Below, piece after piece: positions 29,357-38,683 of a stretch of DNA of 64,000 bases; position 1 is the first letter of the stretch, and each line of letters begins with the position of its first letter. The DNA comes from Bifidobacterium sp. B4142 (GTDB lineage: Bacteria > Actinomycetota > Actinomycetes > Actinomycetales > Bifidobacteriaceae): contig NZ_JAFNMJ010000006.1 of the NCBI RefSeq assembly GCF_026537325.1, positions 62,001-126,000 on the forward strand. The letters run 5' to 3'. The translations under genes were made by a program, and so were the position numbers. The notes beneath the pieces were generated by a model, which was not told the DNA's origin, did not search any database, and was given only the letters and a program-made list of their open reading frames with translations.

Positions 29357-32300
29357 AGCAGACTGCCGAACAGTCCGCCATCGTCGATGCGGATGTCAAT
29401 GAGGATCTTCTGGTGGTGGCCGGCGCCGGCTCGGGCAAGACCATGACCATGACCAGCCGGGTCATCGCCCTGATCCGTCGGGGAGTGCCCTCCGAGCAGA
29501 TTCTGGGGTTGACCTTCACCCGCAAGGCCGCATCCGAACTCCAGTCCAGGGTGGGGGCGGCGGTCATCCGACGCGATCAGGGCAGAGGCACCTCGGCTGT
29601 GGACCCTGAACGCAACTTTCTTAAGCCGACCGTGTCCACCTATGACGCCTTCTTCCAGTCCATCGTGCGCCAGTACGGCCTGCTGGTGGGGATGGACCAG
29701 GACACCCGTCCCCTGAGTTCGGCAGGGGCCCACCAGCTGGCCTCCCAGGTGGTTGCCGACCATCTGGATCTGATCTTTCCCGCCGGCTCCTCGGCGCAGG
29801 ATGGTGAACCCGACGACCTGGGCTCTGCGACCTTCTCGACGACCGTCAACCGGGTCCTGGGGCTGACCGGGGCAGTGACCACCTCCATGATCAGCAGCGA
29901 CTGCCCTGATTTCGACCAGGCTGTGGAGCGGATCCGTGCCTGGGACCGCGCCTTTGTGGATCGCGCGGACCAGCTCATCGGTGACCAGCCCGTGCCGGAC
30001 ACCGAGCCCAGGGCCGGCAAGACGCCACCCAAACGAAGCAAGAAGGAGACCGACGAGCACTATCAAGGCAAAATCGAGGCTTTTCGAGACGCCAGGCAGA
30101 GCATTCGCCTTTACCGGGTGGATGCTATGCGCCGGGCGGTTCTGACACGAGAGAAGCTGCTGACCCTGGTCCAGGACTACCAGCGGGCCAAGCGTCAGGC
30201 CAACATGGCCGAGTTCGGCGACTTCACCCTGGCCGCCTTCCAGCTGGTCGAGCGTTTTCCCTCCATCAGTGCCCAGCTGCGTCGCCGCTATAGCCACGTT
30301 TTTCTGGACGAATACCAGGACACCTCCACCACCCAGGCGCTGCTTCTAGCGGCCATCTTCCATCCGCAAAATCGACAGGAGGATCAGGGGAGTGCGGACC
30401 AGGCTCCCGGCAGATCCGCAGTGACTGCCGTGGGTGATCCCTTCCAGTCCATCTATGCCTGGCGAGGGGCCAGTCCCGGGGCCTTCCGCACCTTCCAGGC
30501 CCAGTTCGGCATGTTGGCCGACCGACCCGCCTCCGGCAATGGTCCCTTGTCTGGCGTGACGGCCTTTGGGCGCTCGCAGGATCAGGACCCGCTGACCCTG
30601 TCGCGCACCTTCCGCAACTCCAGCTGGGTGCTCAAGGCCGCCAACCAGCTGACCGTCCCCCTACGCCATCGGGGCCAGGAGAGCCGGTCCGAAGTAGAAC
30701 TGCGCGAGGTGGATGTGGCCAGGCTCCGTCCCCGTGAGGATGCCGACCCGGGTACCGTGGGCCTCCTGGGCTACAGCACCGGCGGCCAGGAGATTGATGG
30801 CGTGGTCAGGTTCGCCCTCAAGGCACGTGAGCTTTATGGCAATCACGGTGACGCGCCGCACGTGGCTGTTCTCTTCCGCTCCAAGGCTGCCCTGCCCAGG
30901 TACCGCGAGGCCATGGAGGCTGCAGGACTGAGCTGCCAGGTCGTCGGGTACTCCTCCCTCTTTGATCGACCCGAGGTCATGGACCTTAGAGCCCTGCTCT
31001 CCCTGATCTGCGACCACACCGACAGTGATTCCCTGATGCGTCTGCTGGCCTCGGCCCGGTTCGGCATGGACGCGGCCGACCTGAGCGCTCTGGCATCCCT
31101 GGCCGCCAAGGTCAACGAGGACAGTCAGTACCGGGCCCTGATTCGTGCCGGCCTGGTCGAGTCTGACCCCGATCCGCGCCGCCGTCGTGAGGATCTGCAC
31201 CGTTACCGTGACCAGGTTCCCAACGACGTTTTCCTGGTGGACCTGCTCCTGCGCGACGACCTGTCAGACCTCTTGAAGGGCTCCGGGCTCTCTGCCAGGG
31301 GAAGGGTTCTGGCCGCCGAGGCCGCCCGGGTCATCTGCCAGGTCCAGGCCGAGTCCTCGGCCCCCCTGCGCCAGGTGGTCATCGCCGCCATCCGTGCCTT
31401 GGATCTGGACGTGGACCTGGTCTTGTCTCGTTCCCTGGCCAATCCCCAACGTCCTCTGGAGCCCAGCCAGGCCAAGGTGGGCATCCAAGCCCTGCTGGAT
31501 CAGGTTGATGTCTACCTGTCCGAGCTGCCCCAGGGTCTGGGGCCCAGCCTGCGCGGGTTCGTCTCCTGGCTGTCTTCCTTGGACCAGAGTCCCGAAATGC
31601 CCACTGACGGGGACGACCGGCAGGCCGATGTGGCCCTGATGACCGTCCACCAGGCCAAGGGTCTGGAGTGGGATGCCGTCGCGGTTGTCGGGCTCAAGCG
31701 TGGCGCCTTCCCCAGCAGCCAGGGCGATCGGCTCACGGTCAAGCCCGCCTCGGACCAGCCGGTGGCCCAATCCCCGGACGGCCCGGTCTACCAGTACAAC
31801 TGCACGGCCCGTACCTGGCTGGTCGATCCCGAGTCCGTGCCGGTGCCGGTGCGGGCTGATGCCATGATTCTGCCCCGCTTTCCTCACGATGCCCCCCTGG
31901 GAGCTGACCCTGAAGACCTGCTGGGTCGGCTTGACCTTGCGGGCCTGGAGGAGGAGGCCATGGGCCTGTCTCGGGAGAGCGGGCTGGACGACCAGGCCCG
32001 CCCGGTCCGGGCCGATGCCATAACCCCCTCTCAGCGCGAACAGTACGGCCGTCGGCTGCTGGACGACGAGCGGCGGCTGATCTATGTGGCGGCGACCAGG
32101 GCCCGACATGACCTGCTGCTGACCTTCAGCCAGGATTCCCAGGCGGAGTCTGCCGCTTTGAACACGCCGGCTCCAGACCCGGATAAGGCCTCCAACTTCT
32201 GGACCGAGCTGGTGGAGCTCTTCCAGGAAGAGCCCGATGCGGTCAAGCTGCAGCAGGCAGAGGATGCGCAGGAGGGCGAACTGACGCCGCCCTTGGGGCT

Positions 32301-33393
32301 CTTTGTCGGTGAGAACGCCCAGTCCTACCGCCAGTCCATTGTCGACCGCGCGCTGGATCAGGTGGATCAGGTCGCCGCCCGCGACGGCGAACGTGACCAG
32401 GCGCTCTGGCCTCCGGTGCTGAGTGCGCGCACACGCCAAGCCCTGGATCGTTCGGCCGCTTGGGTGCACGCCGGGGAACCGGGCGAGCCCGCAGTTGATG
32501 AGGAGGGCGATGACGGGCTCTACGCCAATGCGGCCCGCGTCCTGCAGGTCAGCACGGGTCGTCTGGGTGTCGCCGATGACCAGCTGCTCACGGACCTGGA
32601 TCTGCTGCGGCGCACCGGCCGACGGATCCTGGGGCATGGGGCTAGCAGCGTCACCGCAATCCAGGCTGGTTCGGCAGGGGGCGACCCCAAGATGGAGAGG
32701 GATTACTGGCAGGGGCTGGTCAGACCCATACCTCAGGTGGCCTCCCCGCAGGCCGAGGCAGGCACCCGCTTCCATGACTGGGCCAGGCGCTTCATCCTGC
32801 CCGAAATTTCCGACCCTCAAGGACTGGTGGACCTGCCCGATCAGGCGGAATCGCCGAATCTGCTCGATGGTCCGCTTGGTCCCGGGGCCATGGCCGAGCG
32901 GGCCCGCATGCTGGCCGGGCTTGACCAGGAGCGGGAGTCCCTGGATTCCCAGGCCGATCCCGTGCAGGCCCGTCTGCTGACCTGGGAGCAACGGCTGGCC
33001 GAGTCTGACTGGACCCAGCGCACTCCCGTCTGGGTGGAACGGCCCATCGTGGCGGTGCTGGCAGGCCAGATTGTCAAGGGCAAGTTGGATGCCGTCTTCG
33101 CAGGCGGACTGGACCCTGATCGCCCGGATCTGCGCTACACCATCGTGGACTGGAAGACCGGTGCCCGACCGCACGGAGAGGAGTCGACCAACCGCCGTCT
33201 GGTCCAGCTGGACTTCTACCGGCTGCTCCTGTCACGCTTGGAGGGTATCGGCCTGTCGACCATCGACGCCTGCCTTTATTATGTAAGCGAAGACCGGCCC
33301 CAGGATCGACTCATCAGGGCCCGTGCCAGGACCGAAGAAGAAATTCTCGCATCCCTGGCCGAGGGCATACCCGAGCAGTCGGACGAGGACTGA
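29353..33393 (+). CDS. adnB: AdnB-like helicase-nuclease subunit
   Basis: 1346 residues. Canonical UvrD-type motor: VVAGAGSGKT Walker A near the start, LTFTRKAA (Ia), FLDEYQDTS (II), VGDPFQSIYAWRG (III), LMTVHQAKGLEWDAV (V) and YVAATRARHDL (VI). The C-terminal nuclease motif is YTIVDWKTGARP followed by LVQLDFYRLLL. AdnB is the lead motor of the AdnAB break-resection machine, substituting for RecBCD/AddAB. ATG 29353 overlaps the adnA stop by 4 bp, giving coupled 1:1 synthesis; GGAGGATCAGG just upstream is the ribosome-binding site. Confidence 0.93.
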   Translation: MKQTAEQSAIVDADVNEDLLVVAGAGSGKTMTMTSRVIALIRRGVPSEQILGLTFTRKAASELQSRVGAAVIRRDQGRGTSAVDPERNFLKPTVSTYDAFFQSIVRQYGLLVGMDQDTRPLSSAGAHQLASQVVADHLDLIFPAGSSAQDGEPDDLGSATFSTTVNRVLGLTGAVTTSMISSDCPDFDQAVERIRAWDRAFVDRADQLIGDQPVPDTEPRAGKTPPKRSKKETDEHYQGKIEAFRDARQSIRLYRVDAMRRAVLTREKLLTLVQDYQRAKRQANMAEFGDFTLAAFQLVERFPSISAQLRRRYSHVFLDEYQDTSTTQALLLAAIFHPQNRQEDQGSADQAPGRSAVTAVGDPFQSIYAWRGASPGAFRTFQAQFGMLADRPASGNGPLSGVTAFGRSQDQDPLTLSRTFRNSSWVLKAANQLTVPLRHRGQESRSEVELREVDVARLRPREDADPGTVGLLGYSTGGQEIDGVVRFALKARELYGNHGDAPHVAVLFRSKAALPRYREAMEAAGLSCQVVGYSSLFDRPEVMDLRALLSLICDHTDSDSLMRLLASARFGMDAADLSALASLAAKVNEDSQYRALIRAGLVESDPDPRRRREDLHRYRDQVPNDVFLVDLLLRDDLSDLLKGSGLSARGRVLAAEAARVICQVQAESSAPLRQVVIAAIRALDLDVDLVLSRSLANPQRPLEPSQAKVGIQALLDQVDVYLSELPQGLGPSLRGFVSWLSSLDQSPEMPTDGDDRQADVALMTVHQAKGLEWDAVAVVGLKRGAFPSSQGDRLTVKPASDQPVAQSPDGPVYQYNCTARTWLVDPESVPVPVRADAMILPRFPHDAPLGADPEDLLGRLDLAGLEEEAMGLSRESGLDDQARPVRADAITPSQREQYGRRLLDDERRLIYVAATRARHDLLLTFSQDSQAESAALNTPAPDPDKASNFWTELVELFQEEPDAVKLQQAEDAQEGELTPPLGLFVGENAQSYRQSIVDRALDQVDQVAARDGERDQALWPPVLSARTRQALDRSAAWVHAGEPGEPAVDEEGDDGLYANAARVLQVSTGRLGVADDQLLTDLDLLRRTGRRILGHGASSVTAIQAGSAGGDPKMERDYWQGLVRPIPQVASPQAEAGTRFHDWARRFILPEISDPQGLVDLPDQAESPNLLDGPLGPGAMAERARMLAGLDQERESLDSQADPVQARLLTWEQRLAESDWTQRTPVWVERPIVAVLAGQIVKGKLDAVFAGGLDPDRPDLRYTIVDWKTGARPHGEESTNRRLVQLDFYRLLLSRLEGIGLSTIDACLYYVSEDRPQDRLIRARARTEEEILASLAEGIPEQSDED

Positions 33394-33520
33394 GTCTGTG
33401 GCAGACCCCGCAAGATAAGGCGATGGGTGCCGCGCATCAGCAATCATGAACAGCAGGCGATCGGCAGACGGCCAAGTGCCGTCGTTGGGCCGGGCACGCC
33501 CGAATGGAGCAATGAGACAG

Positions 33521-34261
33521 ATGACAACGTCCAGTATTCACGACCAGGCCTCCCGGCGGAGGGGGAGCGAGGAAATACGACCCATGGTCTGGGCGGATAT
33601 GCCCGACTTGGTGGGGACTTTCGACGCTACTTGGAAGGTGCAGGAGGATCCCGAGGGCACCGTGTCCCGGCTGAGCGCCGCCCACTTCATCCTGCACTAC
33701 CTGGTGGGTACCACCAGGGCCCGGATAGCTGTTGATGGGCAGGACTTTCTGGGGGTGACCCTGCTGGCCGAGGGGCGTGGCGAACTGTGCTTCCCCCAGG
33801 CCCAGGAGGAGCTGGAGCGAGTGGACCAACAGCTGTCTGCCACAACCTTGGGCGCTCAGACCCTGGATCGGGCCCGCCAGTGGCAGCTGACCGAGGTCAA
33901 GCTGGAGGAGCAGTGCGATCTGGCTGTCCCACCCCAGGCTGAGCTGAGGCTCTTCCTGGTCTCCAGCCGTGCCCGGGGACGCGGTGTGGGCGGCGCCCTG
34001 TGGCGGGACACCCTGGAGCATCTGGATCAGGCGGGTATCGAGCGCTTCTACCTGCATACGGATTCCTCCTGCGACGTGGGCTTCTACGACCACAAGGGCA
34101 TGGAGCGGTTGGCCGAGCTCAAGGGGCGGGACCATGCGGCCTTCGCCGGGCGTGACCCCTCCGACGACCCGCAGTTCTTCGAGGGAATCGACGACATCTT
34201 CATTTACGGAGGCCGTGTGAGCGACCAGCTGGGCAAGGACGGTGACCGTGGCGGCCGCTAA
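33521..34261 (+). CDS. GNAT family N-acetyltransferase
   Basis: About 246 residues. The acetyl-CoA pyrophosphate loop is RARGRGVGGALW, and the following helix and beta strand (IERFYLHTDSSCDVGFYDHKGMERL) is typical GNAT C-terminal sequence. Substrate unknown. The start is uncertain: ATG 33521 has GGAG 11 nt upstream, ATG 33512 has it only 2 nt upstream, and ATG 33446 is in frame. Its end overlaps the MFS gene by 20 bp, so the two are co-transcribed. Confidence 0.85.
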   Translation: MTTSSIHDQASRRRGSEEIRPMVWADMPDLVGTFDATWKVQEDPEGTVSRLSAAHFILHYLVGTTRARIAVDGQDFLGVTLLAEGRGELCFPQAQEELERVDQQLSATTLGAQTLDRARQWQLTEVKLEEQCDLAVPPQAELRLFLVSSRARGRGVGGALWRDTLEHLDQAGIERFYLHTDSSCDVGFYDHKGMERLAELKGRDHAAFAGRDPSDDPQFFEGIDDIFIYGGRVSDQLGKDGDRGGR

Positions 34262-35558
34262 ATCCCCATTCCTGCGCCTGTTCACCTACCCGGGCGCCGC
34301 CGGCTTCTGCCTGTCGGCCGTTCTGGCCCGTCTGCCCCTGGGCATGATGGGTCTAGGCATCGTGCTGGCCCTGAACAACATCTATGACAACTGGACCTCG
34401 GCCGGTCTGATGAGCGCCGTCTACACGCTCTGCGCGGCCCTGGTCACCCCCTTCTACGCCCGCTTGTTCGACCGGTTCGGCCAGCGTCGGGTCGGGGTGA
34501 CCGCCTTGATCGTACAGGCTCTGGCCATCCTGGGATTCGCTGTGGGGGCCATGCGCCGGGTTCCGCTGGGAGTGCTCTTCGTGCTGGCGGCCCTGATGGG
34601 CCTGACCCAGTTCGCCTTCGGAGCCCTGGTGCGTACCCGCTGGGCCTGGGTGCTGCGCGAGGACAAGACCAATCTGCTCAACACCGCCTACGCCCTGGAG
34701 TCGGGACTGGACGAGTGCGTCTTCATCCTGGGACCCATCCTCTCCGCCTACCTGGCTACCTCGGTGAGCCCGGTCTCCCAGCTCTACCTGCCTGCCCTGG
34801 CCCTGTTGGTCGGCGGACTGACCTTCTTCGCCATGCGTTCCACCGAGCCCCCGGCCGTCGTTCGTATGGAGGCCGTCGATCAGTCGGCAGCGGATCATTC
34901 CCCGGTGGATGCCCACGGAACCGTTCTGCCGAGTGATACTGACGGCCACCAGGGATCGCGCTCGGCCCTGGTCTACCCGGGCATCCTCCTGCTGGTCGTC
35001 ATCTTCGTCGTCTTCAACATGAGCTTTTCTGCCGTTGACGTCTCGGTGACCGCCCTGACCAAGTCCATGGGTCGCGAGGGTGCTGTGGGTCTGCAGCTGG
35101 CCCTGTTCGCCCTGGGTTCCCTGTGTGGGGCGCTGATCTTCGGCTCGGTCAGACTCAAAGGATCCCGCTGGCGCTATCTGACGACCTTCCTGGTGCTGCT
35201 GACCCTGGGCTACGTGGTCTTCCGCCTGGTCATGGACAACCTGGCTCTGCTGGGTCTGGCCGAGGTGCTGACCGGTCTGTGCGTCTCGCCCATCTTCGCC
35301 ACCGGCAACCTGATCGTGCGCGAGAACGTGGATGCCCGGGCCCTGACCGAGGGGCTCTCCTGGCTGTCTACCGGAGGATCCATCGGCACATCCCTGGGTT
35401 CCACCCTGGCTGGGGTCGCCCTGGATCAGTTCGGGCCCCACGGCGGCATGACCATACCGGCGGTGGTCACCTGCTGCGCTGTCCCTCTGGCCCTGCTGGG
35501 CTGGGCCAGGAGCCGCAGGAGGGGTATGGTCGAGAAAAAGACCGAAAATACACAGTGA
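34242..35558 (+). CDS. MFS transporter
   Basis: 438 residues with about 12 hydrophobic segments and a polar central loop near residues 205-240 (VDQSAADHSPVDAHG). The motif ARLFDRFGQRRVG in the first cytoplasmic loop is the MFS signature. Substrate cannot be told. GTG 34242 with AAGGA just upstream overlaps the acetyltransferase gene by 20 bp. dapB starts 32 bp after its stop, so one transcript may continue into dapB. Confidence 0.88.
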   Translation: MTVAAAKSPFLRLFTYPGAAGFCLSAVLARLPLGMMGLGIVLALNNIYDNWTSAGLMSAVYTLCAALVTPFYARLFDRFGQRRVGVTALIVQALAILGFAVGAMRRVPLGVLFVLAALMGLTQFAFGALVRTRWAWVLREDKTNLLNTAYALESGLDECVFILGPILSAYLATSVSPVSQLYLPALALLVGGLTFFAMRSTEPPAVVRMEAVDQSAADHSPVDAHGTVLPSDTDGHQGSRSALVYPGILLLVVIFVVFNMSFSAVDVSVTALTKSMGREGAVGLQLALFALGSLCGALIFGSVRLKGSRWRYLTTFLVLLTLGYVVFRLVMDNLALLGLAEVLTGLCVSPIFATGNLIVRENVDARALTEGLSWLSTGGSIGTSLGSTLAGVALDQFGPHGGMTIPAVVTCCAVPLALLGWARSRRRGMVEKKTENTQ

Positions 35559-35590
35559 AATGAAATGAACAATCGAGAAGGAGGCAGCCG

Positions 35591-36328
35591 ATGATCCGGG
35601 TATCGGTGCTGGGCGCAGACGGACGCATGGGAACCGAGGTGGTGTGTGCTCTGAATGGCGCGCAGGATATGCAGACGGCCCTGCTGCTGGGTCCGGACGA
35701 TGATCCGGCGGCCATTAATCCGAGCAACACGGATGTGGCGGTCGACTTCACCAGCCCCGATGCTGTCCTGGCCAATACCCTGACCCTGATAGAGCAGGGG
35801 GTCCACTCCGTCATCGGCACCACCGGGTGGACCAAGGAGCGTCTGGACCAGGTCAAGCAGGCCCTGGACGGGCATCCTGGGCTCAGTGTCTTCATCGCTC
35901 CCAACTTCGCCATCTCCGCAGTGCTGGCCGACCGGTTCGCAGCCATGGCTGCCCGCTACTTCGAGTCGGCCGAGGTGGTCGAGATGCACCATCCCGACAA
36001 GGTCGACGCCCCCTCCGGCACGGCTCTGGGAACCGCTTCCGCCATCGCCGAAGCCCGTCGCCAGGCTGGCATGGGTCCCATGCCCGACGCGACCCAGCAG
36101 GCTGATGCTTCTAGGGGCCGGGTGGTTGACGGTGTCCACGTCCATGCCGTCCGGCTGCGGGGCCTGAACGCCCACGAGGAGATCCTCATGGGCAACCCCG
36201 GCGAGCAGCTGACCATCCGCGCGGACAGCTTCGAGCGTGTCTCCTTCATGCCCGGAGTCCTCCTGGCCGTGCGCCGTGCCGGGAGCATTCCCGGGTTGAC
36301 CGTGGGCCTGGACCACTATCTGTTCTGA
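35591..36328 (+). CDS. dapB: 4-hydroxy-tetrahydrodipicolinate reductase
   Basis: 245 residues; the NAD(P)H-dependent reductase of the lysine/diaminopimelate branch. Nucleotide-binding VSVLGADGRMGTEV at the start, TTGW in the middle and the substrate/catalytic motif MHHPDKVDAPSGTAL are all intact. AAGGAGGCAGCCG precedes the ATG. It lies 40 bp upstream of the first dapA copy, the usual dapB-dapA order, although that dapA copy is broken. Confidence 0.96.
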   Translation: MIRVSVLGADGRMGTEVVCALNGAQDMQTALLLGPDDDPAAINPSNTDVAVDFTSPDAVLANTLTLIEQGVHSVIGTTGWTKERLDQVKQALDGHPGLSVFIAPNFAISAVLADRFAAMAARYFESAEVVEMHHPDKVDAPSGTALGTASAIAEARRQAGMGPMPDATQQADASRGRVVDGVHVHAVRLRGLNAHEEILMGNPGEQLTIRADSFERVSFMPGVLLAVRRAGSIPGLTVGLDHYLF

Positions 36329-36356
36329 TATCCGCAAGAGCGTCCCCTTCTGCAAG

Positions 36357-36362
36357 TAGCGT
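36357..36362 (+). promoter_or_regulatory. candidate -10 box of dapA copy 1
   Basis: TAGCGT ends 6 nt before the ATG at 36369, within a 14-nt stretch (36349-36362) that is identical in front of the second dapA copy. The spacing suggests a leaderless transcript. Confidence 0.35.
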
Positions 36363-36368
36363 GAAGAT

Positions 36369-37261
36369 ATGACTGAGACTGGTGCCCATCTGCTTCCTCC
36401 TGCCCCATTTGGCCGGGTGATCCCCGCCATGATCACGCCTATGAATAAAGACGGATCCGTTGATTACGAGGCTGCCGCCAATCTGGCCCGGACCCTGGTG
36501 GCCGATGGGGCCGACGGCATCCTGGTCAACGGCACAACAGGCGAGTCTCCTGTCACCCATATGGAGGAGAAGGTCAACCTGGTCAAGGCCGTCAAGGATG
36601 CCGTTGATGTGCCTGTCATCTCTGGAGCGGGTTCCAACGACACGGCGCACACAGTACGGATGGTGGAGATGACCCAGGAGGCCGGGGCCGATGCCCTGCT
36701 GGTGGTCATGCCCTACTACTCGCGGCCCTCCCAGGATGGGGTGGTGGCCCACTTCCGTTCGGTATGCCAGTCGGCTCAGCGGCCGATTATTCTCTACGAT
36801 GTGCCTGGACGGACCGGACTGCACGTAGAGCTGGACACCTACCGGAAGCTGGCCGAGCTGGACGGGGTAACAGCCGTCAAGGATGCCACGGGCGACCTGG
36901 CCTCCATGCCTCGCAAGCGCCAGGAGACCGGCCTGACCTGGTATTCAGGTGACGATGGCCTCTATCTACCCTTCCTGGCCTTGGGTGCGCGGTGATCGCC
37001 CATGTAGCCTCCGGGCCTATGAAGCGCCTGGCCGATGAATTCGATGCCGGGGACCTGGATGGCGCAAGGGATTTGGCCGCACGTCTGGATCCGCTGGTTC
37101 AGGCTCTGAATGGCCAGGGTCAGCAGGCCGTCATGGCCAAGGCTGCTCTGAAGGCGGCCGGGAGACTGGATCAGACCGCCATGAGGCTGCCCAATCTGGG
37201 TCCCGATGAGGATCAGGTGGCTCTTGCTTGTAAGGGCATGAAGGCTGCCGGACTGATCTGA
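36369..37261 (+). pseudogene. dapA: 4-hydroxy-tetrahydrodipicolinate synthase, copy 1, frameshifted
   Basis: The first 206 codons read as DapA, ending ALGAR, then a stop at 36995; the last 90 codons continue in another frame to 37261 (HVASGPMKRLADEF to the usual C-terminus). Alignment with the intact copy at 40446 shows a 13-nt deletion between 36989 and 36990, removing part of GAVGIISV. The catalytic Lys and Tyr motifs (AVKDATGDL, LYDVPGRTG) remain in the first fragment, but the C-terminal helices needed for folding and tetramer assembly are lost. The two copies are roughly 80-85% identical in protein by eye, so this is an old or imported paralogue pair. Confidence 0.9.
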
Positions 37262-37285
37262 ATTACTCCTGAGAGCAATGGCGCT

Positions 37286-37353
37286 ATTGCCCCTGCCTTG
37301 GACAGATCATCGCGGACTCCTTCTCCAGCCACGTCCACCGGGTACAGCAGGTG
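37286..37353 (+). pseudogene. 68-bp remnant of an RNase J gene
   Basis: Bases 37286-37353 match 42221-42313 inside the intact rnj gene with a 25-nt internal deletion; about 59 of 68 aligned bases are identical. One frame gives IAPALD, the next frame IIADSFSSHVHRVQQV, against IIVASFSSHVHRVQQV in RNase J. It lies 24 bp after the broken dapA, at the place rnj holds after the intact copy. It marks a lost ancestral rnj. Confidence 0.85.
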
Positions 37354-37791
37354 GGAGCAAACCGTTGCTGGTTGTTGGCCGCCCCCGCCGGCTGTTAAGG
37401 CAAAGGGGGTCTGTGCCGGGGGAGGTTCAGCAGTGTTTGGCTTGAAGGTTGTGGGTAAGAGTCTTTCAATAGGGCTTGAATTATTCCAAAGCTGAGGCTT
37501 TTGGGTGACCTTATGTAACAAGGTGGTTATTTGGTTTCCCACTTTTCGATGATGCTGGGTAAATAGAACGGCATCCTGCCGGTTTCGAAGAGGTTGAAAT
37601 TCGTTTCTTGTGAAATCCGATCCGTGGTTAAAGACGAGGTCGATGCCTTAAAGCCTCAGGTCTATAATCAGAATAAAGGTGGTGTCGGGTGGAAGACGTC
37701 GTTGTCTGAGGCCCTTGGTTATTTGAAGCCTTTCTCGCCGTTAGCAGGGTTCTTGGGTTCCGTGCTTGCGCAGATGCAGGGCGAAGGGTGA
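37354..37791 (+). other. gene-poor spacer after the rnj remnant
   Basis: A 438-bp stretch of lower GC than its surroundings, with no recognised gene. A 65-codon frame (TTG 37594 to 37791) ends directly against the following GTG, but a purine run abuts its start with no spacing and the sequence matches nothing I know. An imperfect hairpin (CCAAAGC/GCTTTTGG) lies near 37487. Probably decayed or regulatory DNA. Confidence 0.5.
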
Positions 37792-38580
37792 GTGGTGGTG
37801 ATGTCTGTGTCCAGCGGGGTGTTGGATGGCGCTGAGGATCGGGTTGATGCGTTTGTTCTGTCGTCGGTCATGTCGCGTGTGGTCGGGAGCGTGCCGCATG
37901 CTCGGCCTGGCGCCCGTGAGTTCTCCCTGGGCGGGGTGCTGTGGAAGACGGTGCTGTACGGGGTGGCCTATGTGGCTGGGGTCGCCTGTGGCTGGCTCGT
38001 CCTAACCGACGACAGCCAGGATTGGGTACGTGCCTGGATAGCTGATTCTATTTTGCTTGCTGTGCTTTCCGTCTTGGCTGTGTGGATCCTGTTGGGGCGG
38101 TATGAGGATGGGAAGGGGCGTCCGGGGCCTTGGTTCGTGGCCTTGTCTTTCCCGTGCGCTCCGGGGTTCGGCGTGGGTTTCGGGGCTGCCGGCCGTACCT
38201 CTGGTGGGGTGTTCCGGTGGGTGTTGGTGTCTGTGGCTGTGCTGGTGGCTGTCGGGGTGTTGGTGTTTCCGTTGCTGATGCGGCTGGTGCGCAATGGGTT
38301 CCTGTCGTGGGCGGCGATGGTGGTGTTGTGTGTGGTGCCGTCCTGGATGCTGGCCAGGGTGACGGGGTCGGCTGGTGCTTCCTTGTTCTGGTGTTGTGTG
38401 GTGGGCGTGGTTGGCGCTTTGTGGTTCGTGTTGGACATGTGGGCGATCGAGAAGTGCGCGGACACGCATCGTGACGCGGCTTTCGAATGGCTGGCGGCCT
38501 GGGCGCTGGTGTTCGATCTGATCGTGCTGATCGCCTCCCTCCTGGGAGCCTCCAATAATGACGATGACGCCAGCCGGTGA
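37792..38580 (+). CDS. Bax inhibitor-1-like membrane protein, copy 1
   Basis: 262 residues, about seven membrane segments. The N-terminal FSLGGVLWKTVLYGVAYVAG and the C-terminal pattern LDMWAIE, then FEWLAAWALVFDL and a final hydrophobic helix, follow the BaxI_1/YccA plan (usual L-D-F-x-F-I-E ... E-W-Y-A-A-F-G-L). The two aspartates in the last two helices are where BI-1 proteins carry their pH/calcium-sensing pair. BI-1 proteins are calcium-leak channels or stress-response membrane proteins. GTG 37792 has AAGGG 5 nt upstream; ATG 37801 is an alternative. Codon use is rich in TTG, GTG and GGG compared with nearby genes. Paralogous to the gene at 39399. Confidence 0.75.
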   Translation: MVVMSVSSGVLDGAEDRVDAFVLSSVMSRVVGSVPHARPGAREFSLGGVLWKTVLYGVAYVAGVACGWLVLTDDSQDWVRAWIADSILLAVLSVLAVWILLGRYEDGKGRPGPWFVALSFPCAPGFGVGFGAAGRTSGGVFRWVLVSVAVLVAVGVLVFPLLMRLVRNGFLSWAAMVVLCVVPSWMLARVTGSAGASLFWCCVVGVVGALWFVLDMWAIEKCADTHRDAAFEWLAAWALVFDLIVLIASLLGASNNDDDASR

Positions 38581-38683
38581 CGCCGGGCGGCACCATGGGC
38601 ATGCTGCCGTTGACATCAATATCGGATGTTCCGTTCTGACAGACCGTCGGGACGGGTTTATGAAGAAAGGAAAGGTGATGATC

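Noticed and set aside
37594-37791. 65-codon frame abutting the first BI-1-like gene
   Set aside because: The TTG start is directly preceded by a purine run with no spacing, the product matches nothing, and the region lies in decayed DNA. Reported only within the spacer entry.
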